A stretch of DNA of 64,000 nucleotides from contig CAJTLR010000011.1 of the NCBI GenBank assembly GCA_910577185.1, forward strand, positions 1-64,000, given 5' to 3'. The stretch comes from an uncultured Acetatifactor sp. Its GTDB lineage: Bacteria > Bacillota > Clostridia > Lachnospirales > Lachnospiraceae. A model generated the notes under the pieces. It worked only from the letters and a program-made list of their open reading frames with translations. It had not been told where the DNA came from and did no database searches. Shown here piece by piece: positions 1-9,044 of this stretch (position 1 is the first letter of the stretch; the number at the start of each line of letters is the position of its first letter). A program made the translations under genes and the position numbers.

Positions 1-120
1 TGTTTATGTCCATTTTTCTCAAATTTCTTTTCCTGCACGATATTCAGTTGTCAATTTTCAGTTAGAATCACATTCATTGAGATTCCGAGAAGTTATTCTT
101 CTTTCCCGGCCATTCCCGGG

Positions 121-176
121 CCAGATGCCTTTCCCGGTTATGCCCTGTCCAGATGTCTTTCCCGGTTATGCCGTGC
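121..176. repeat. Imperfect 28-bp tandem duplication
   Basis: Two adjacent 28-bp units (121-148 and 149-176) share CTTTCCCGGTTATGCC and differ at about three positions. They lie just past the stop codon of the minus-strand IMP cyclohydrolase gene. Bases 1-120 show no gene or clear terminator. No function is evident. Confidence 0.6.
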
Positions 177-213
177 AAAATCATTTCCCCAGGCTGTGTG
201 ACCCTGCTTTTCC

Positions 214-927
214 TCAGACTGCCTGATTCTTGTTCAGAATCCGTGTTTCGTATTTCCCTGTGGCCAGATCAATATACCGCACAAACAGAGACACCTTGTT
301 CTCCTCATTCAGGCTTTCCCACAGCATCCCGGCAAATGCATCAATATCCCCCTCCAGGACAACAGCCTTGGGCTCTCCCAAAAAACTGGGCAGGGGATCG
401 CCATCATGCATATAAGTATGGATAAAACGCCCCTGGCCGGGAGCGGGATTGTCATAAGAAAATGTATACCTGTTACAGCAGGACGGATCACCGTCATTGC
501 TCTTCAGAATAGACATCTCATAATCAAAACAGTTCTCTTTACAATGCACCACCCCCGAAATCCTGGGGGTATAATTGGGCCCATCCGGCTCATATTCCCG
601 GGTCTTCAGAGACTGTTCAAAAGTCTGTCCTGCCTCCAGTCCCTGGTAAACCGTGTCTGTCTGGTCCCCATTTGTGACAATTGTGTCATTTTTAAGCACC
701 CGCACCGGCGCATAAATCACAAGACTGGGATCCGACAATTTGGATGGGTCAAATGCCTGCGTGCGGATTCCTTCCCCTTCCGTCACAAAAATACGATTGC
801 GGCTGTTGACGCTTCTTCCCATAATAAAGTACGCAATCACGGCATTCTTCCCATCCGCAGAACGTCCGATGACAATTCCTCTTCCGGGATACGCATTCCC
901 CTTCAGTTCCTGTTCCAGTTTCAGCAT
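214..927 (-). CDS. purO: IMP cyclohydrolase, archaeal PurO type
   Basis: Likely closes the purine ring, converting FAICAR (5-formamidoimidazole-4-carboxamide ribotide) to IMP, the last step of de novo purine synthesis. The 237-residue product opens with the family's N-terminal block (GNAYPGRGIVIG, then AYFIMGRSVNSRNR) and has a second conserved stretch with SYDNPAPGQGRFIHTY in the last third. The reading frame stays open upstream to 1134, but the ATG at 927 has a perfect AGGAGG site a few bases before it, and the upstream part overlaps a riboswitch. Most bacteria use bifunctional PurH instead; PurO-like proteins are best known from archaea and some Clostridia. The ZTP riboswitch upstream independently supports a purine role. 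The family call is from memory of the motif pattern. Confidence 0.82.
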   Translation of the reverse strand: MLKLEQELKGNAYPGRGIVIGRSADGKNAVIAYFIMGRSVNSRNRIFVTEGEGIRTQAFDPSKLSDPSLVIYAPVRVLKNDTIVTNGDQTDTVYQGLEAGQTFEQSLKTREYEPDGPNYTPRISGVVHCKENCFDYEMSILKSNDGDPSCCNRYTFSYDNPAPGQGRFIHTYMHDGDPLPSFLGEPKAVVLEGDIDAFAGMLWESLNEENKVSLFVRYIDLATGKYETRILNKNQAV

Positions 928-1098
928 CTTTTCTCCTCCTGTTTTCCGGTTCCCCTCTGTCCCTTCCGTGAATGATAAGCCAACAAGCCGACCTTCCGGC
1001 GCCGCCATACAATATGCTGCCAGCAGAAAACCTCCTGCATCCTTTTCCTGCTGAAAAATCTGCGGGTTTCCCCTGTCTTTCATTATCATAAACGAACG

Positions 1099-1174
1099 GC
1101 GCCCAGACGGTCGGCTTATATATCTCTCCCGCACTCCCCGTGGGTGCTCCCACTTCCGTCAGTCATGCGGTCTT
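1099..1174 (-). ncRNA. ZTP/ZMP riboswitch (pfl motif)
   Basis: Read on the minus strand, the RNA begins GACCGCAUGACUGACGG, forms a P2 hairpin GUGGG-AGCA-CCCAC, continues with CGGGGAGU and closes P1 by pairing CCGCA with UGCGG. After an AU-rich linker comes GCCGACCGUCUGGGC, matching the conserved 3' domain (consensus CCGCCUGGGC) with its own short helix. Both conserved domains are present in the correct order. ZTP riboswitches sense the purine intermediate ZMP/ZTP and activate folate and purine genes, which fits purO downstream. About 170 nt lie between the aptamer and the start codon at 927. The expression platform was not resolved. Confidence 0.85.
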
Positions 1175-1190
1175 CTTTATATACACTTTT

Positions 1191-1219
1191 ATCTTACATG
1201 TCTTTTTTTTATTTTGCAA
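1191..1219 (-). promoter_or_regulatory. Sigma-A type promoter for purO
   Basis: On the minus strand a TTGCAA -35 box (1214-1219) is followed after exactly 17 bp by TAAGAT (1191-1196). Transcription would begin just before the riboswitch. It is back to back with the flagellin promoter. Confidence 0.6.
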
Positions 1220-1238
1220 GAGATATCAAAAGAATTGG

Positions 1239-1267
1239 TTGAAATATTTGGAAAAAAATAATATAAT
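1239..1267 (+). promoter_or_regulatory. Sigma-A type promoter for the flagellin gene
   Basis: TTGAAA (1239-1244), a 17-bp spacer and a perfect TATAAT (1262-1267). The predicted 5' leader is about 160 nt and includes a small GC-rich hairpin near 1372-1386. It is a housekeeping-type promoter rather than the sigma-28 form usual for flagellin genes. Confidence 0.65.
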
Positions 1268-1436
1268 AAAAATACCATTATAGGGTTCACACAAAGATTC
1301 CTATAATAGAATAAAAAGACGATACAGACATCGTATTTTTAAAAAATCTCCCGCGGTCTGCTCCAGGATCCGGCATCCGGAAGGCCGGTATCATTCTCCG
1401 GGGAGGCAGCGCAGGACTAAGACAGGAGGTGTATTT

Positions 1437-2198
1437 ATGAATACCATATCTGCGAGTAATGGAATTTATCGTTCCTATTCCCATATCGCCAGCGGCAAAC
1501 GGATCAATAAAGCAGCTGACGATGCGGCAGGACTTGCCATTGGGCAAAAAATGAAAAAGGAAGAGACCGGACTGCGTGTAGGCGGACAAAATGCCCAGGA
1601 TGGCATGGGCGCCCTGAATGTAGCCGACGGTGCACTTGGCGGCGTCATGGATTATCTTCAGAGAATCCGCGACCTTGCCGTAAAATCCATGAACGGCACT
1701 GCCTCATCTTCCGACAAATCCTATTACCAGAATGAGATCAACCAGTTAAAAGAAGGGATCCAGTCAATGGCCAAAACCACTTCCCTAAATGAGCAGAAGC
1801 TTCTGGACGGAAGTATGGCAGACATGCATCTCGCAACCAATCCGGATGGAAGCGGCATGCGCATCGGCATGGCAAACTCTACCCTGGAAGCCCTGGGAAT
1901 TGCTGATTTTGATGTGACGAAGGGGAATTTCAGCCTGGACGACATCGACAATGCCATGGAAATGGTGTCCAGCCAGAGAGGAAACCTGGGCGCGTCCACC
2001 AACCGCCTGGAGCATACCTACAACAACAATACTTCGGCAACCCTGAACCAGCTCAGTTCCAGAAGCCGTATCGAAGATCTTGATATGCCCAAGGCCATTT
2101 CCGACAAGAAAAAGGAAGAACTGCTGGGCGAATACCGCAATCTGATGCTGAAGAAACGTATGCAGCAGGACTCCATGGTACTGAAGCTCTTCCAGTAA
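1437..2198 (+). CDS. Flagellin-family protein (orphan)
   Basis: The 253-residue protein has the flagellin N-terminal D0/D1 signature at about residues 18-60 (SGKRINKAADDAAGLAIG, then NAQDGMGALNVADGAL) and the C-terminal partner helix with SSQRGNLGASTNRLEHT at about 178-195 and SRSRIEDLDMPKA near 210. It has almost no central variable domain. The extreme C-terminus is odd: instead of the usual small, Ala/Gln-rich tail it is Lys-rich, ending QQDSMVLKLFQ. It starts at an ATG after a strong AGGAGG site. No other flagellar gene lies in the window. It could be a filament subunit made with a distant flagellar locus, or a divergent flagellin-like protein with another role. Confidence 0.85.
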   Translation: MNTISASNGIYRSYSHIASGKRINKAADDAAGLAIGQKMKKEETGLRVGGQNAQDGMGALNVADGALGGVMDYLQRIRDLAVKSMNGTASSSDKSYYQNEINQLKEGIQSMAKTTSLNEQKLLDGSMADMHLATNPDGSGMRIGMANSTLEALGIADFDVTKGNFSLDDIDNAMEMVSSQRGNLGASTNRLEHTYNNNTSATLNQLSSRSRIEDLDMPKAISDKKKEELLGEYRNLMLKKRMQQDSMVLKLFQ

Positions 2199-2832
2199 TC
2201 CCTTTCCTGTTGCACATGCTTTACAAAGGCAGGGGTGTTGCAAAATAAAGATTCTGTACAATATATGACGGCCTGATTCACCATAAATTGTATTTTATCT
2301 GCATTTTGCGGCACCCTTGTTTTATTTCCATAATATCCAGGAATCCATTCCTCCCTCCTGTGTTCATAACCTCTCGGAATCTCCAGAGCCCATTTTATAA
2401 GACCATTTTGGGTTATGATTTCTTCCATAATATACGCACTATTTTTATTAGGTGGATTTATTTGCCGGATAACTGCTTTGCTGATACAATTATGATCCAT
2501 ATCTTTTAACAGTTTTTCCGTTGTAGCACAAATACACACAATTCCATTAAATTTTGTTTAATCTCCCTTCGCCTTATTATCAGCAATCATCATCTGCCTT
2601 GCAGGGTCCCTCTGCCCGGTGCTGACTGTCCCCGGTCTGCGGTAGCCGACGTATGACTTCGGAAAGAAATAGGCCTTAGATATTTCATCCTGCCCTGTCA
2701 GCTTTTATGTGTCGGGGAAGTCGGCAACAAGCTTGTCAAGTTTCCGCTTTGCCCTGCTCCCCAGACTGACAGATTAGGTTGATTCCATCAGCGCTAAAAG
2801 GTAGCAATAATAAGTTAATGTTTATCATTAAA
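2199..2832. other. Degenerate, probably gene-remnant region
   Basis: No intact gene was found between the flagellin and the DUF2975 gene. On the minus strand an open frame with no recognisable homology runs over roughly 2200-2539 and continues as a shadow of the flagellin gene. A second minus-strand remnant is listed separately. The lack of ribosome-binding sites and the broken frames suggest decayed sequence rather than functional coding DNA. Confidence 0.35.
2558..2773 (-). pseudogene. Possible gene fragment, interrupted by a stop
   Basis: Translation in one minus-strand frame gives RAKRKLDKLVADFPDT, a stop at 2705-2707, then, in the same frame, ISKAYFFPKSYVGYRRP and about 27 further residues to a stop at 2558. 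The composition looks protein-like on both sides of the internal stop, and no start codon or ribosome-binding site is apparent. I do not recognise the family with confidence; small basic proteins of this style occur on clostridial mobile elements. It may be chance. Confidence 0.25.
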
Positions 2833-2838
2833 TTATTA

Positions 2839-2868
2839 TTGACAACCATGAATCCGATATGATAGTAT
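2839..2868 (+). promoter_or_regulatory. Promoter of the DUF2975/HTH pair
   Basis: A perfect TTGACA (2839-2844), an 18-bp spacer and TAGTAT (2863-2868) lie about 110 bp ahead of the first gene of the pair. Confidence 0.5.
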
Positions 2869-2978
2869 AAACCCAGGAAGTAAACCGCAGCACAAGAGTC
2901 CCGTCTGTCATCCAGGACAATAATTTGGGAAGAAACTTCTTCCTATGGAAATGATGCCGATGGGCAGGGAGAATCACT

Positions 2979-3605
2979 ATGAAAATCTTACAGAAATTTA
3001 CCACGGAAAAATTTGCGAAACCTGCTGCCCGAATTATGAAATATGCCTGTTATTTTGTTGTCATTTTTTATGTCCTGTGCACGGTGCTGGCCTTTATGGG
3101 CCGCCAGGCCTTTTTTCTCCACACAAAGACCGGATCTTTTGAACGCGCAATCTATGCATCGGAAAATCAGGACACCCATTCCGGCAATATGAAGGTTTAC
3201 ATGGGCGACGGGATTCATGTATGGACAAATGACAATGACCGGATTGACCTGTCAATTCATGTGGGGCTTTCCCTTATGTATGCCGTTCATGCAGTCCCCA
3301 TGATTGTGGCTTTCTGGCTTTTAAGCCGTGTTTTTTCCAACATACAGAAAGGGCGGATTTTCGTAGAACAAAACTCCTCTTACCTGCTTTTTTACGGACT
3401 GATCCAATTTACGGAGGCTGTTTTTGTCCCTTTTATCAAACTGCTGATCTGCCGGCTCACCAACCTTGTGTCCCACAGCCGGATATCCATTTCCACAGGG
3501 CAGTCCATGCTCAACATGCTCTTTCCCAGTATTGCCTTTATGGTAGCCGCATACATCATCCATTACGGGGTACATTTACAGGATGAGGCAGATCACACAT
3601 TATGA
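2979..3605 (+). CDS. DUF2975 family membrane protein
   Basis: The 208-residue protein has four probable membrane segments, at about residues 23-41, 92-115, 132-152 and 180-198. A polar stretch between the first and second (about 48-88) probably lies outside the membrane. This arrangement, directly followed by a small YozG-like HTH gene, is typical of DUF2975 modules in Firmicutes, whose molecular role is not established. The ATG follows a GGGAGA site. The stop overlaps the next start as ATGA, so the two are translationally coupled. Confidence 0.75.
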   Translation: MKILQKFTTEKFAKPAARIMKYACYFVVIFYVLCTVLAFMGRQAFFLHTKTGSFERAIYASENQDTHSGNMKVYMGDGIHVWTNDNDRIDLSIHVGLSLMYAVHAVPMIVAFWLLSRVFSNIQKGRIFVEQNSSYLLFYGLIQFTEAVFVPFIKLLICRLTNLVSHSRISISTGQSMLNMLFPSIAFMVAAYIIHYGVHLQDEADHTL

Positions 3606-3811
3606 TAATTATTCGGCTTGACCGGGTGCTGGCAGACAGAAAAATGCGGCTCAATGATCTGGCAGCCCGGGTCGGTATATCCAATGTCAACCTTTCTTAC
3701 CTGAAAACAGGAAAAGTAAAGGCTGTCCGGTTCAGCACCTTAAACGCTATCTGCAAGGTCCTGAACTGCCAGCCGGGGGATATTCTTGAATATGTTGAAG
3801 ATGAAGATTGA
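3602..3811 (+). CDS. Small HTH (Cro/CI, YozG-like) regulator
   Basis: A 69-residue DNA-binding protein consisting only of an XRE-type helix-turn-helix: MRLNDLAARVGISNVNLSYL forms the HTH, followed by FSTLNAICKVLNCQPGDILEY, the classic last helix and tail of this subfamily. It overlaps the DUF2975 stop by four bases, as is usual for this pair. The likely job is control of its own operon, perhaps modulated by the membrane partner; that is inference from context. Confidence 0.85.
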   Translation: MIIIRLDRVLADRKMRLNDLAARVGISNVNLSYLKTGKVKAVRFSTLNAICKVLNCQPGDILEYVEDED

Positions 3812-3840
3812 CCAAAGAATCATGATATGACTGTATGTGA

Positions 3841-3869
3841 AAGGGAAAGGGCTCCCGGCCCTTTCCCTT
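3841..3869. terminator. Bidirectional terminator
   Basis: A perfect 11-bp stem, AAGGGAAAGGG with CCCTTTCCCTT, and a 7-nt loop sit between the converging HTH and MATE genes, with AT-rich sequence on both sides. Confidence 0.8.
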
Positions 3870-3894
3870 AATATCATTTATAACCTGACACTTC

Positions 3895-5286
3895 CTACTT
3901 CTTTTTCATCTCTGCCTTGTCAAACCCGTGTACCCAGTCGCAGCACAGATAATAGAAAAGATAGATCACCGAGCTGATACCCCATGTCAGGGGATACGCC
4001 CAGTAAATGTAGCTGATGTCATGGGTGAAATGCATCACAATGACAATATATGTGATGCGCAGGGCACACCACACCGCCAGCATGACACACATGGGCACAA
4101 AAGCCTTGCCTGCGCCTCTGCAGACTGCCGCCACTGCATGGGAAAACGCCAGCAGACAGTAAAACAGCGCCACTGTGTGGGCCTGGCGAACTCCCAGTTC
4201 AATCACACCCGGCGTCTGGTCAAACATGCCGATCAGATGCGGCGCAGCCAGGTAACAGCATACCCCGATAGCCTCTGCCGACAGCACTGCCGCCAGAATG
4301 CTGAACCTGGCTCCCTTTTTGGCCCGGTCATACTGTTTTGCCCCCAGATTCTGGCTGATAAATGTGGTGCTCGCCATATTGAAGCTTGTGATGGGAAGAA
4401 ATGCAAAACCTTCTATCTTGGCATGGGTTCCATATGCCGCCATGGCCAGCCTGCCAAAGGAATTGATCTGGGACTGCACGATCACATTGGCAAAAGCAAT
4501 GACGGAATTCTGTACCCCCGAGGGCAGGCCATTGCGGATAATTTCCAGCAGCATCTCCCTGTGAAAACGTATTTTACGCCATTCCACCGTAAACACATTT
4601 CCTTTTTTCATAAGATGTATCATACAGAGCACAACGCTGGCCGCCTGGGAAATCACGGTGGCCACTGCCGCCGCCCAGACGCCCCAGTGGAATCCGGCCA
4701 GAAACAGCACATCCAGAACCACATTCAGCACCGAGGAAAAAATCAGGTAATACAGCGGCCTGCGGCTGTCCCCCAGGGCATTCATGATGCTGCGGCACAC
4801 ATTGTACAGCACCAGGGCCAGGGAACCCAGAAAATAATAACGGAAATAGGAAACGGCCTCCGGCAGCACTTCCGGATCAGTCTGCATCCAGACCAGAAAG
4901 GTGGGCGTAAACGCAACACCCACTGCCGTCAGAATCACGCCGGCCGCCAGGCCGAAGGCCAGCACCGTATGTATGGCCCGGGACACCTGCTCCTCATCCC
5001 CCGCACCGAAATAGCGGGAAATCACCACCCCCGCGCCCATGGCAATTCCGGCGAAAAAACTGATCATCAGAAAAATCAGGGTGCCCGAAGAAGTCACCGC
5101 CGCCAGCGCATTCGTCCCCAGATTCTTTCCCACAATAAACGCATCCGCAGTGTTATATAACTGCTGGAATACCTGGCTTAAAAATATGGGAAGTGCAAAC
5201 CCCAGCATCAGGGAATAAGGATTTCCCTGAGTCATATCCCTGGTATGGGCCGAATGATTTTTTGTTATGTTCTGTTTTACATGCAT
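3895..5286 (-). CDS. MATE-family multidrug/sodium antiporter
   Basis: An integral membrane exporter of about 463 residues with two halves of six membrane segments, the MATE layout. Early motifs include GFALPIFLSQVFQQLYNTAD and GKNLGTNALAAV; a matching block opens the second half (IIRNGLPSGVQNSV). The family exports cationic drugs or metabolites in exchange for sodium or protons. I take the ATG at 5286, six bases after GGAAGGTG, in preference to the in-frame ATG at 5337. It lies 75 bp after the transglutaminase gene on the same strand and may be its last operon member. The substrate cannot be told from sequence. Confidence 0.88.
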   Translation of the reverse strand: MHVKQNITKNHSAHTRDMTQGNPYSLMLGFALPIFLSQVFQQLYNTADAFIVGKNLGTNALAAVTSSGTLIFLMISFFAGIAMGAGVVISRYFGAGDEEQVSRAIHTVLAFGLAAGVILTAVGVAFTPTFLVWMQTDPEVLPEAVSYFRYYFLGSLALVLYNVCRSIMNALGDSRRPLYYLIFSSVLNVVLDVLFLAGFHWGVWAAAVATVISQAASVVLCMIHLMKKGNVFTVEWRKIRFHREMLLEIIRNGLPSGVQNSVIAFANVIVQSQINSFGRLAMAAYGTHAKIEGFAFLPITSFNMASTTFISQNLGAKQYDRAKKGARFSILAAVLSAEAIGVCCYLAAPHLIGMFDQTPGVIELGVRQAHTVALFYCLLAFSHAVAAVCRGAGKAFVPMCVMLAVWCALRITYIVIVMHFTHDISYIYWAYPLTWGISSVIYLFYYLCCDWVHGFDKAEMKKK

Positions 5287-5361
5287 TTCATACACCTTCC
5301 GTTCCGTTTCCTTTTTCCCGCCTTCCGGTCTGTCCAAATCAACGGCCGGCCACGGCAGATT

Positions 5362-7797
5362 TCACCGGTATCCCATGAAACCCGTCTTCATCCTGCCGTA
5401 AAAATATAAATGTCTCTTTTCCTTTTTCAGCCTGGCCAGAATAACCAGCCTCTCCCCGGCGGCCAGCCGTATCATATCCTCACGGACCGTTTTCCCCCCG
5501 TACAAGATCCCCTCATACTCTTCCAGAAATCCAAAGGGAGCCGGGACATCCCCCTCTTTTGTCCACTCCATGCCCATTCCTCTTCCGCGCAGCTCCTCCA
5601 GGGTCTCCCCTTCCTGACGTTTCAGGCCAAGCAGTGTCAGCAGATATAAGTTCCGGTACACCTCTGCCCGGAATTTTCCTTCCGGATCCATTTTCCCGTA
5701 TCTGTACTTCCCCCAGGCATAATCCAGTGCGGATACAAGAACACATACTGCCAGAATGCCGGGAATGATCCAGAACAGCCGGTTCCAGGAAGACTCTTTC
5801 TGCTCCCGGTCCTCCTGCCGCCTTTCCGTCTCTTCGCTTTCCCGTATGTCTTCCTGCGTTTCCGCGAACAAAGTTTCCTCCTGCACTTCCCCGTTCTCCC
5901 CGGGTCCATCCGGACCCGGCTGCTGCAGTTTCCAGGGAACATAACGGATTCCCCCGTAACCGGGAGTGGGCTCAAAAGGAATCCAGCCCGCACCGGCAAT
6001 GTATGCCTCCGGCCAGGCATGTGCCATATTTGAATAGACAAAAGTCTCTCCACCGTCTGTCACCGGAACGCAGAATCCCTGCACATACCGGGCAGGAATC
6101 CCTTCCTTCCTGGCCAGCAGTACAAAAGCAGTGGCAAAATAGGTGCAGTATCCCTTCCGGCTCTCCAGCATAAAGAAATCCAGAAATTCTCCTTCATCCC
6201 CGACCCGTTCCGGCAGTTCCCCGGGCGTGGCAGTGTATGTATAGGATGACAATTCCTTTTCTATGGCCCTCAGTTTTTCCACATCCGTACCGGCGTCCCC
6301 CGTGATCTTGGCAAGATACTCCTCTGCCGCTTCCGACAAGGTGATATCCCCCAGATAATTTTCGTAAATCTTACTCCTGTGTTCCTCCAGGTTTTCCAGG
6401 GTAAGCCCGCTGCCGGCCTCTCCTCCATACTCTTTTCTGACTTCTTTCCAGATTTCTTCGTCCGTCAGCATCCCTGTCCCCGGCTCGCCGGCCTTCCCCG
6501 GGAAACCCGCCTGCCCTGTCTCCCCTTCTTCCGAACCGGCCGCTTCCCTGTAACCGCCTGCTGCCGCCTCCAGAAAGCGGTAAAACGCCTCCTGGCCGGT
6601 ATTCATCTGAAAATACCGGACTTCATATTCTGCCCCATAGCCCTGGTACTGTCTCCAGCGCAGATTCTCTCCCTCGCCAAAATACCCCGTATTCCCTCCG
6701 ATTTCGTCCACATCCCATGTTTTCAGAGGGGAAAACACATATTTCGTATGAAAATGACGATATTGTATTCTGATTCTGGCTTCCTTCAGATAATCCGTCC
6801 CATAGAGATCATGATACCGCCTGACCCCGCACACGGTTTCCGCCGTATCCAGTAAAACATCCTGGCTGTCATTCCGATACCGCTGCCGCCACTGTCTGCC
6901 GTCAAAGGTATCATATACACTCCCCGTCAGGTATACATTCCGAAGCGATCCCCTCTGCAGCGCAAGGACCATCACTTCATCTGCGTCCTCCTTCACCCCT
7001 CCCCCCAGGGCCGCACTCTCGGAAAAACCGCTGAAAGCCATGCCGAAAGCCTCTCCCCCGCCCCAGCGGATATTCTCCGTAAAAACCAGAAAGGCTTCTC
7101 TTGCCTGACGGTAAATATTCTTCGCCCAAAGCCAGTCATAGGGTTCCTTTGGCGCCGGCATGCAGGCCATCAGCAGAACATACCATGCAAAAAACGGCAA
7201 AATCCACAGCATTTGCACCTTCCCGTTTTTGCTGCGCATTTTCTTCCATCGTCTCTGAACCTGCTCCGTGCAGATCATCACCACATAGCAGATTCCGAAT
7301 ACCACACCCAGGCGCGGCAGTTCTATTCCCAGCGGAAGGCAGGCTGCCATGCCTGCCAGGAGCATTCCCCCGAAAACCAGCTTCACAGCCGGAAATACTT
7401 CCATCAGCATTCCCAGCCCGTAACAGGCCGCCACAATCACCGCCGTGTGCAGCAGACCATATCCGGACACCCACTCCTGCGGAAAGTCCCGGGTTCCCAG
7501 AAGCCACGGAATATAAAAACCAATAAAGCGGAGTGTTTCCCGCAGCCCCGCAGTCCAGATCCCGGTGCAGACACAGACCAGGGCCGCGCCCAGGCACAAA
7601 ATACGTCCCCTTGCCGAGCAGAAATACATTCCCGCAAGCATACCGAAAACCACAACAGCCGTCAGCGCATGGGGCCAGCCCATATGGCCCACCCCCAGAA
7701 AGGAACCCGCCCCCGGTAATACCGCACATACCAGAAGCCCTGCATTCAGCACCCGGTAAAAACGCTTTTCACGGAAAGAAACCCCTTCCTTCATCAC
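5362..7797 (-). CDS. Membrane transglutaminase-like protein (TgpA/DUF3488 type)
   Basis: The 811-residue protein has a cluster of membrane segments over about residues 15-215, a long extracytoplasmic part, a papain-like transglutaminase core and one more membrane segment near 665-685. The catalytic Cys is 551 (GYCTYFATAF) and His is 593 (MAHAWPEAY); the third residue is Glu 609 (WIPFEPTPG), as in many bacterial members. A low-complexity Glu/Gly/Pro stretch at about 430-460 and a Glu-rich linker precede the last membrane segment. It overlaps the DUF58 gene by ATGA and completes a MoxR-DUF58-transglutaminase operon. Such operons are linked to envelope protein processing, but the substrate is unknown. 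Confidence 0.85.
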   Translation of the reverse strand: MMKEGVSFREKRFYRVLNAGLLVCAVLPGAGSFLGVGHMGWPHALTAVVVFGMLAGMYFCSARGRILCLGAALVCVCTGIWTAGLRETLRFIGFYIPWLLGTRDFPQEWVSGYGLLHTAVIVAACYGLGMLMEVFPAVKLVFGGMLLAGMAACLPLGIELPRLGVVFGICYVVMICTEQVQRRWKKMRSKNGKVQMLWILPFFAWYVLLMACMPAPKEPYDWLWAKNIYRQAREAFLVFTENIRWGGGEAFGMAFSGFSESAALGGGVKEDADEVMVLALQRGSLRNVYLTGSVYDTFDGRQWRQRYRNDSQDVLLDTAETVCGVRRYHDLYGTDYLKEARIRIQYRHFHTKYVFSPLKTWDVDEIGGNTGYFGEGENLRWRQYQGYGAEYEVRYFQMNTGQEAFYRFLEAAAGGYREAAGSEEGETGQAGFPGKAGEPGTGMLTDEEIWKEVRKEYGGEAGSGLTLENLEEHRSKIYENYLGDITLSEAAEEYLAKITGDAGTDVEKLRAIEKELSSYTYTATPGELPERVGDEGEFLDFFMLESRKGYCTYFATAFVLLARKEGIPARYVQGFCVPVTDGGETFVYSNMAHAWPEAYIAGAGWIPFEPTPGYGGIRYVPWKLQQPGPDGPGENGEVQEETLFAETQEDIRESEETERRQEDREQKESSWNRLFWIIPGILAVCVLVSALDYAWGKYRYGKMDPEGKFRAEVYRNLYLLTLLGLKRQEGETLEELRGRGMGMEWTKEGDVPAPFGFLEEYEGILYGGKTVREDMIRLAAGERLVILARLKKEKRHLYFYGRMKTGFMGYR

Positions 7798-9044
7798 AGC
7801 ACTCCTTCCAGATCAGCTTCAATGGGCACCCGGACAATCTTCCTTCTCTCGCTGTTCTGCCTGATATAACTCTCCTGAAACTGGTCGCTCACAAGACAGA
7901 TCACTGTCATGACACCCCCCAGCGCCAGATATTCCGTCATCTCCAAGATCCGCCGGTCCGGCCTGTGCAGGATCAAAAAGCAGGCTTTGCTGTCCCACAG
8001 CCCCTCCCCCGCCATAAGCCGGGCCAGCAGTGTCCCCGGTTCTTCCTCCGGACCAAATGCCACGTCCGCTGTTTTCCGGTAAAATCCGTCGAAATCTTCC
8101 ATTCCCCGGATCTGCTGCCTCACCAGTCCCTGCTGTCCATAATAAGCGGTAAATCCCGTATCCCTGCCCGCAAAAAAGAATCCCAGTGCCAGCAGGACTT
8201 CCAGCATCTTATTTTCCACCGGCAGATACTGTTTTCTGTCCCGGTACCATCTTGTCATATCGCAGAAAATGGAAATTCCCTGTTTTTCCTCTCCCTTCCT
8301 GGTCCTTGTCTTCAGTTTCCGCTCTCTTGCCGTGGCTTTCCAGTGAATCTGTTTCAGCGGATCTCCCGGCATATAATCCCTCACCACAACATCCGGTTCG
8401 TTTTCCCGGAAAGTCTCCCTCCTGAGAAGCGCCTGAAACTCCCCCAGACACTTCAGTTCCGTCAGCGGCACGATCCTGGGGCTTACCAGCGCCTTGATGA
8501 TGCCCGGATTGTCATATCTTACCCGGAAAATCCCCAGGAAATCCGTCACGGTCACATCCCGAATCCCTACCTCGTACTCTCCCCTGTACCTGCAGACCAG
8601 CTTCGTCTCAAATGTAAACCTGTCCCCGGGCAGGAGTTCGTACTCCACGTCTCCGGGCAGCTCCTCCACATAGGAAAAATCGGAAAACAGCCTCACACTG
8701 ACACTGGTAAACGCAAACCTGTCCTCGTTCTGCAGTACAAAAAACCAGGTTTCCGGCTGACCGCACACCATGCTTCTGTTCCCTATTTCCTGATAAACCT
8801 TAAACCGGAAATAAACAAATGCAATATAGGTCACGGATACCACCGGCAGAAGCGTCATCCCCCAGAAAAGTCCATAACTCACCGTACCGCCGAAAAAGGT
8901 GATTGCCGCCAGAGATAACATCCATAAAACGAAAAAAATACATCGGCGTATTTTCAATCCGCTTCCGCCCTTTCCGGCAGGCTCCTGCCCGGAATGCCCT
9001 GATGCCTGTTCCACGGCGCCCCGGGACGTCTTCCGGCGTTTCAT
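7794..9044 (-). CDS. DUF58 domain protein
   Basis: The 416-residue protein has two adjacent membrane segments at about residues 30-75, a beta-rich middle and the DUF58 signature at about 210-240 (VVRDYMPGDPLKQIHWKATA), which leads into a von Willebrand factor A-like fold. DUF58 proteins are standard partners of MoxR ATPases and probably act as membrane-linked adaptors. The stop overlaps the transglutaminase start, and its own start overlaps the MoxR stop by four bases, so the three are translated together. Confidence 0.85.
   Translation of the reverse strand: MKRRKTSRGAVEQASGHSGQEPAGKGGSGLKIRRCIFFVLWMLSLAAITFFGGTVSYGLFWGMTLLPVVSVTYIAFVYFRFKVYQEIGNRSMVCGQPETWFFVLQNEDRFAFTSVSVRLFSDFSYVEELPGDVEYELLPGDRFTFETKLVCRYRGEYEVGIRDVTVTDFLGIFRVRYDNPGIIKALVSPRIVPLTELKCLGEFQALLRRETFRENEPDVVVRDYMPGDPLKQIHWKATARERKLKTRTRKGEEKQGISIFCDMTRWYRDRKQYLPVENKMLEVLLALGFFFAGRDTGFTAYYGQQGLVRQQIRGMEDFDGFYRKTADVAFGPEEEPGTLLARLMAGEGLWDSKACFLILHRPDRRILEMTEYLALGGVMTVICLVSDQFQESYIRQNSERRKIVRVPIEADLEGVL

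Noticed and set aside
7533..8918. A 461-codon plus-strand frame across the transglutaminase and DUF58 genes
   Set aside because: Pro/His/Arg-rich antisense translation without a start site, crossing two well-supported genes on the other strand.
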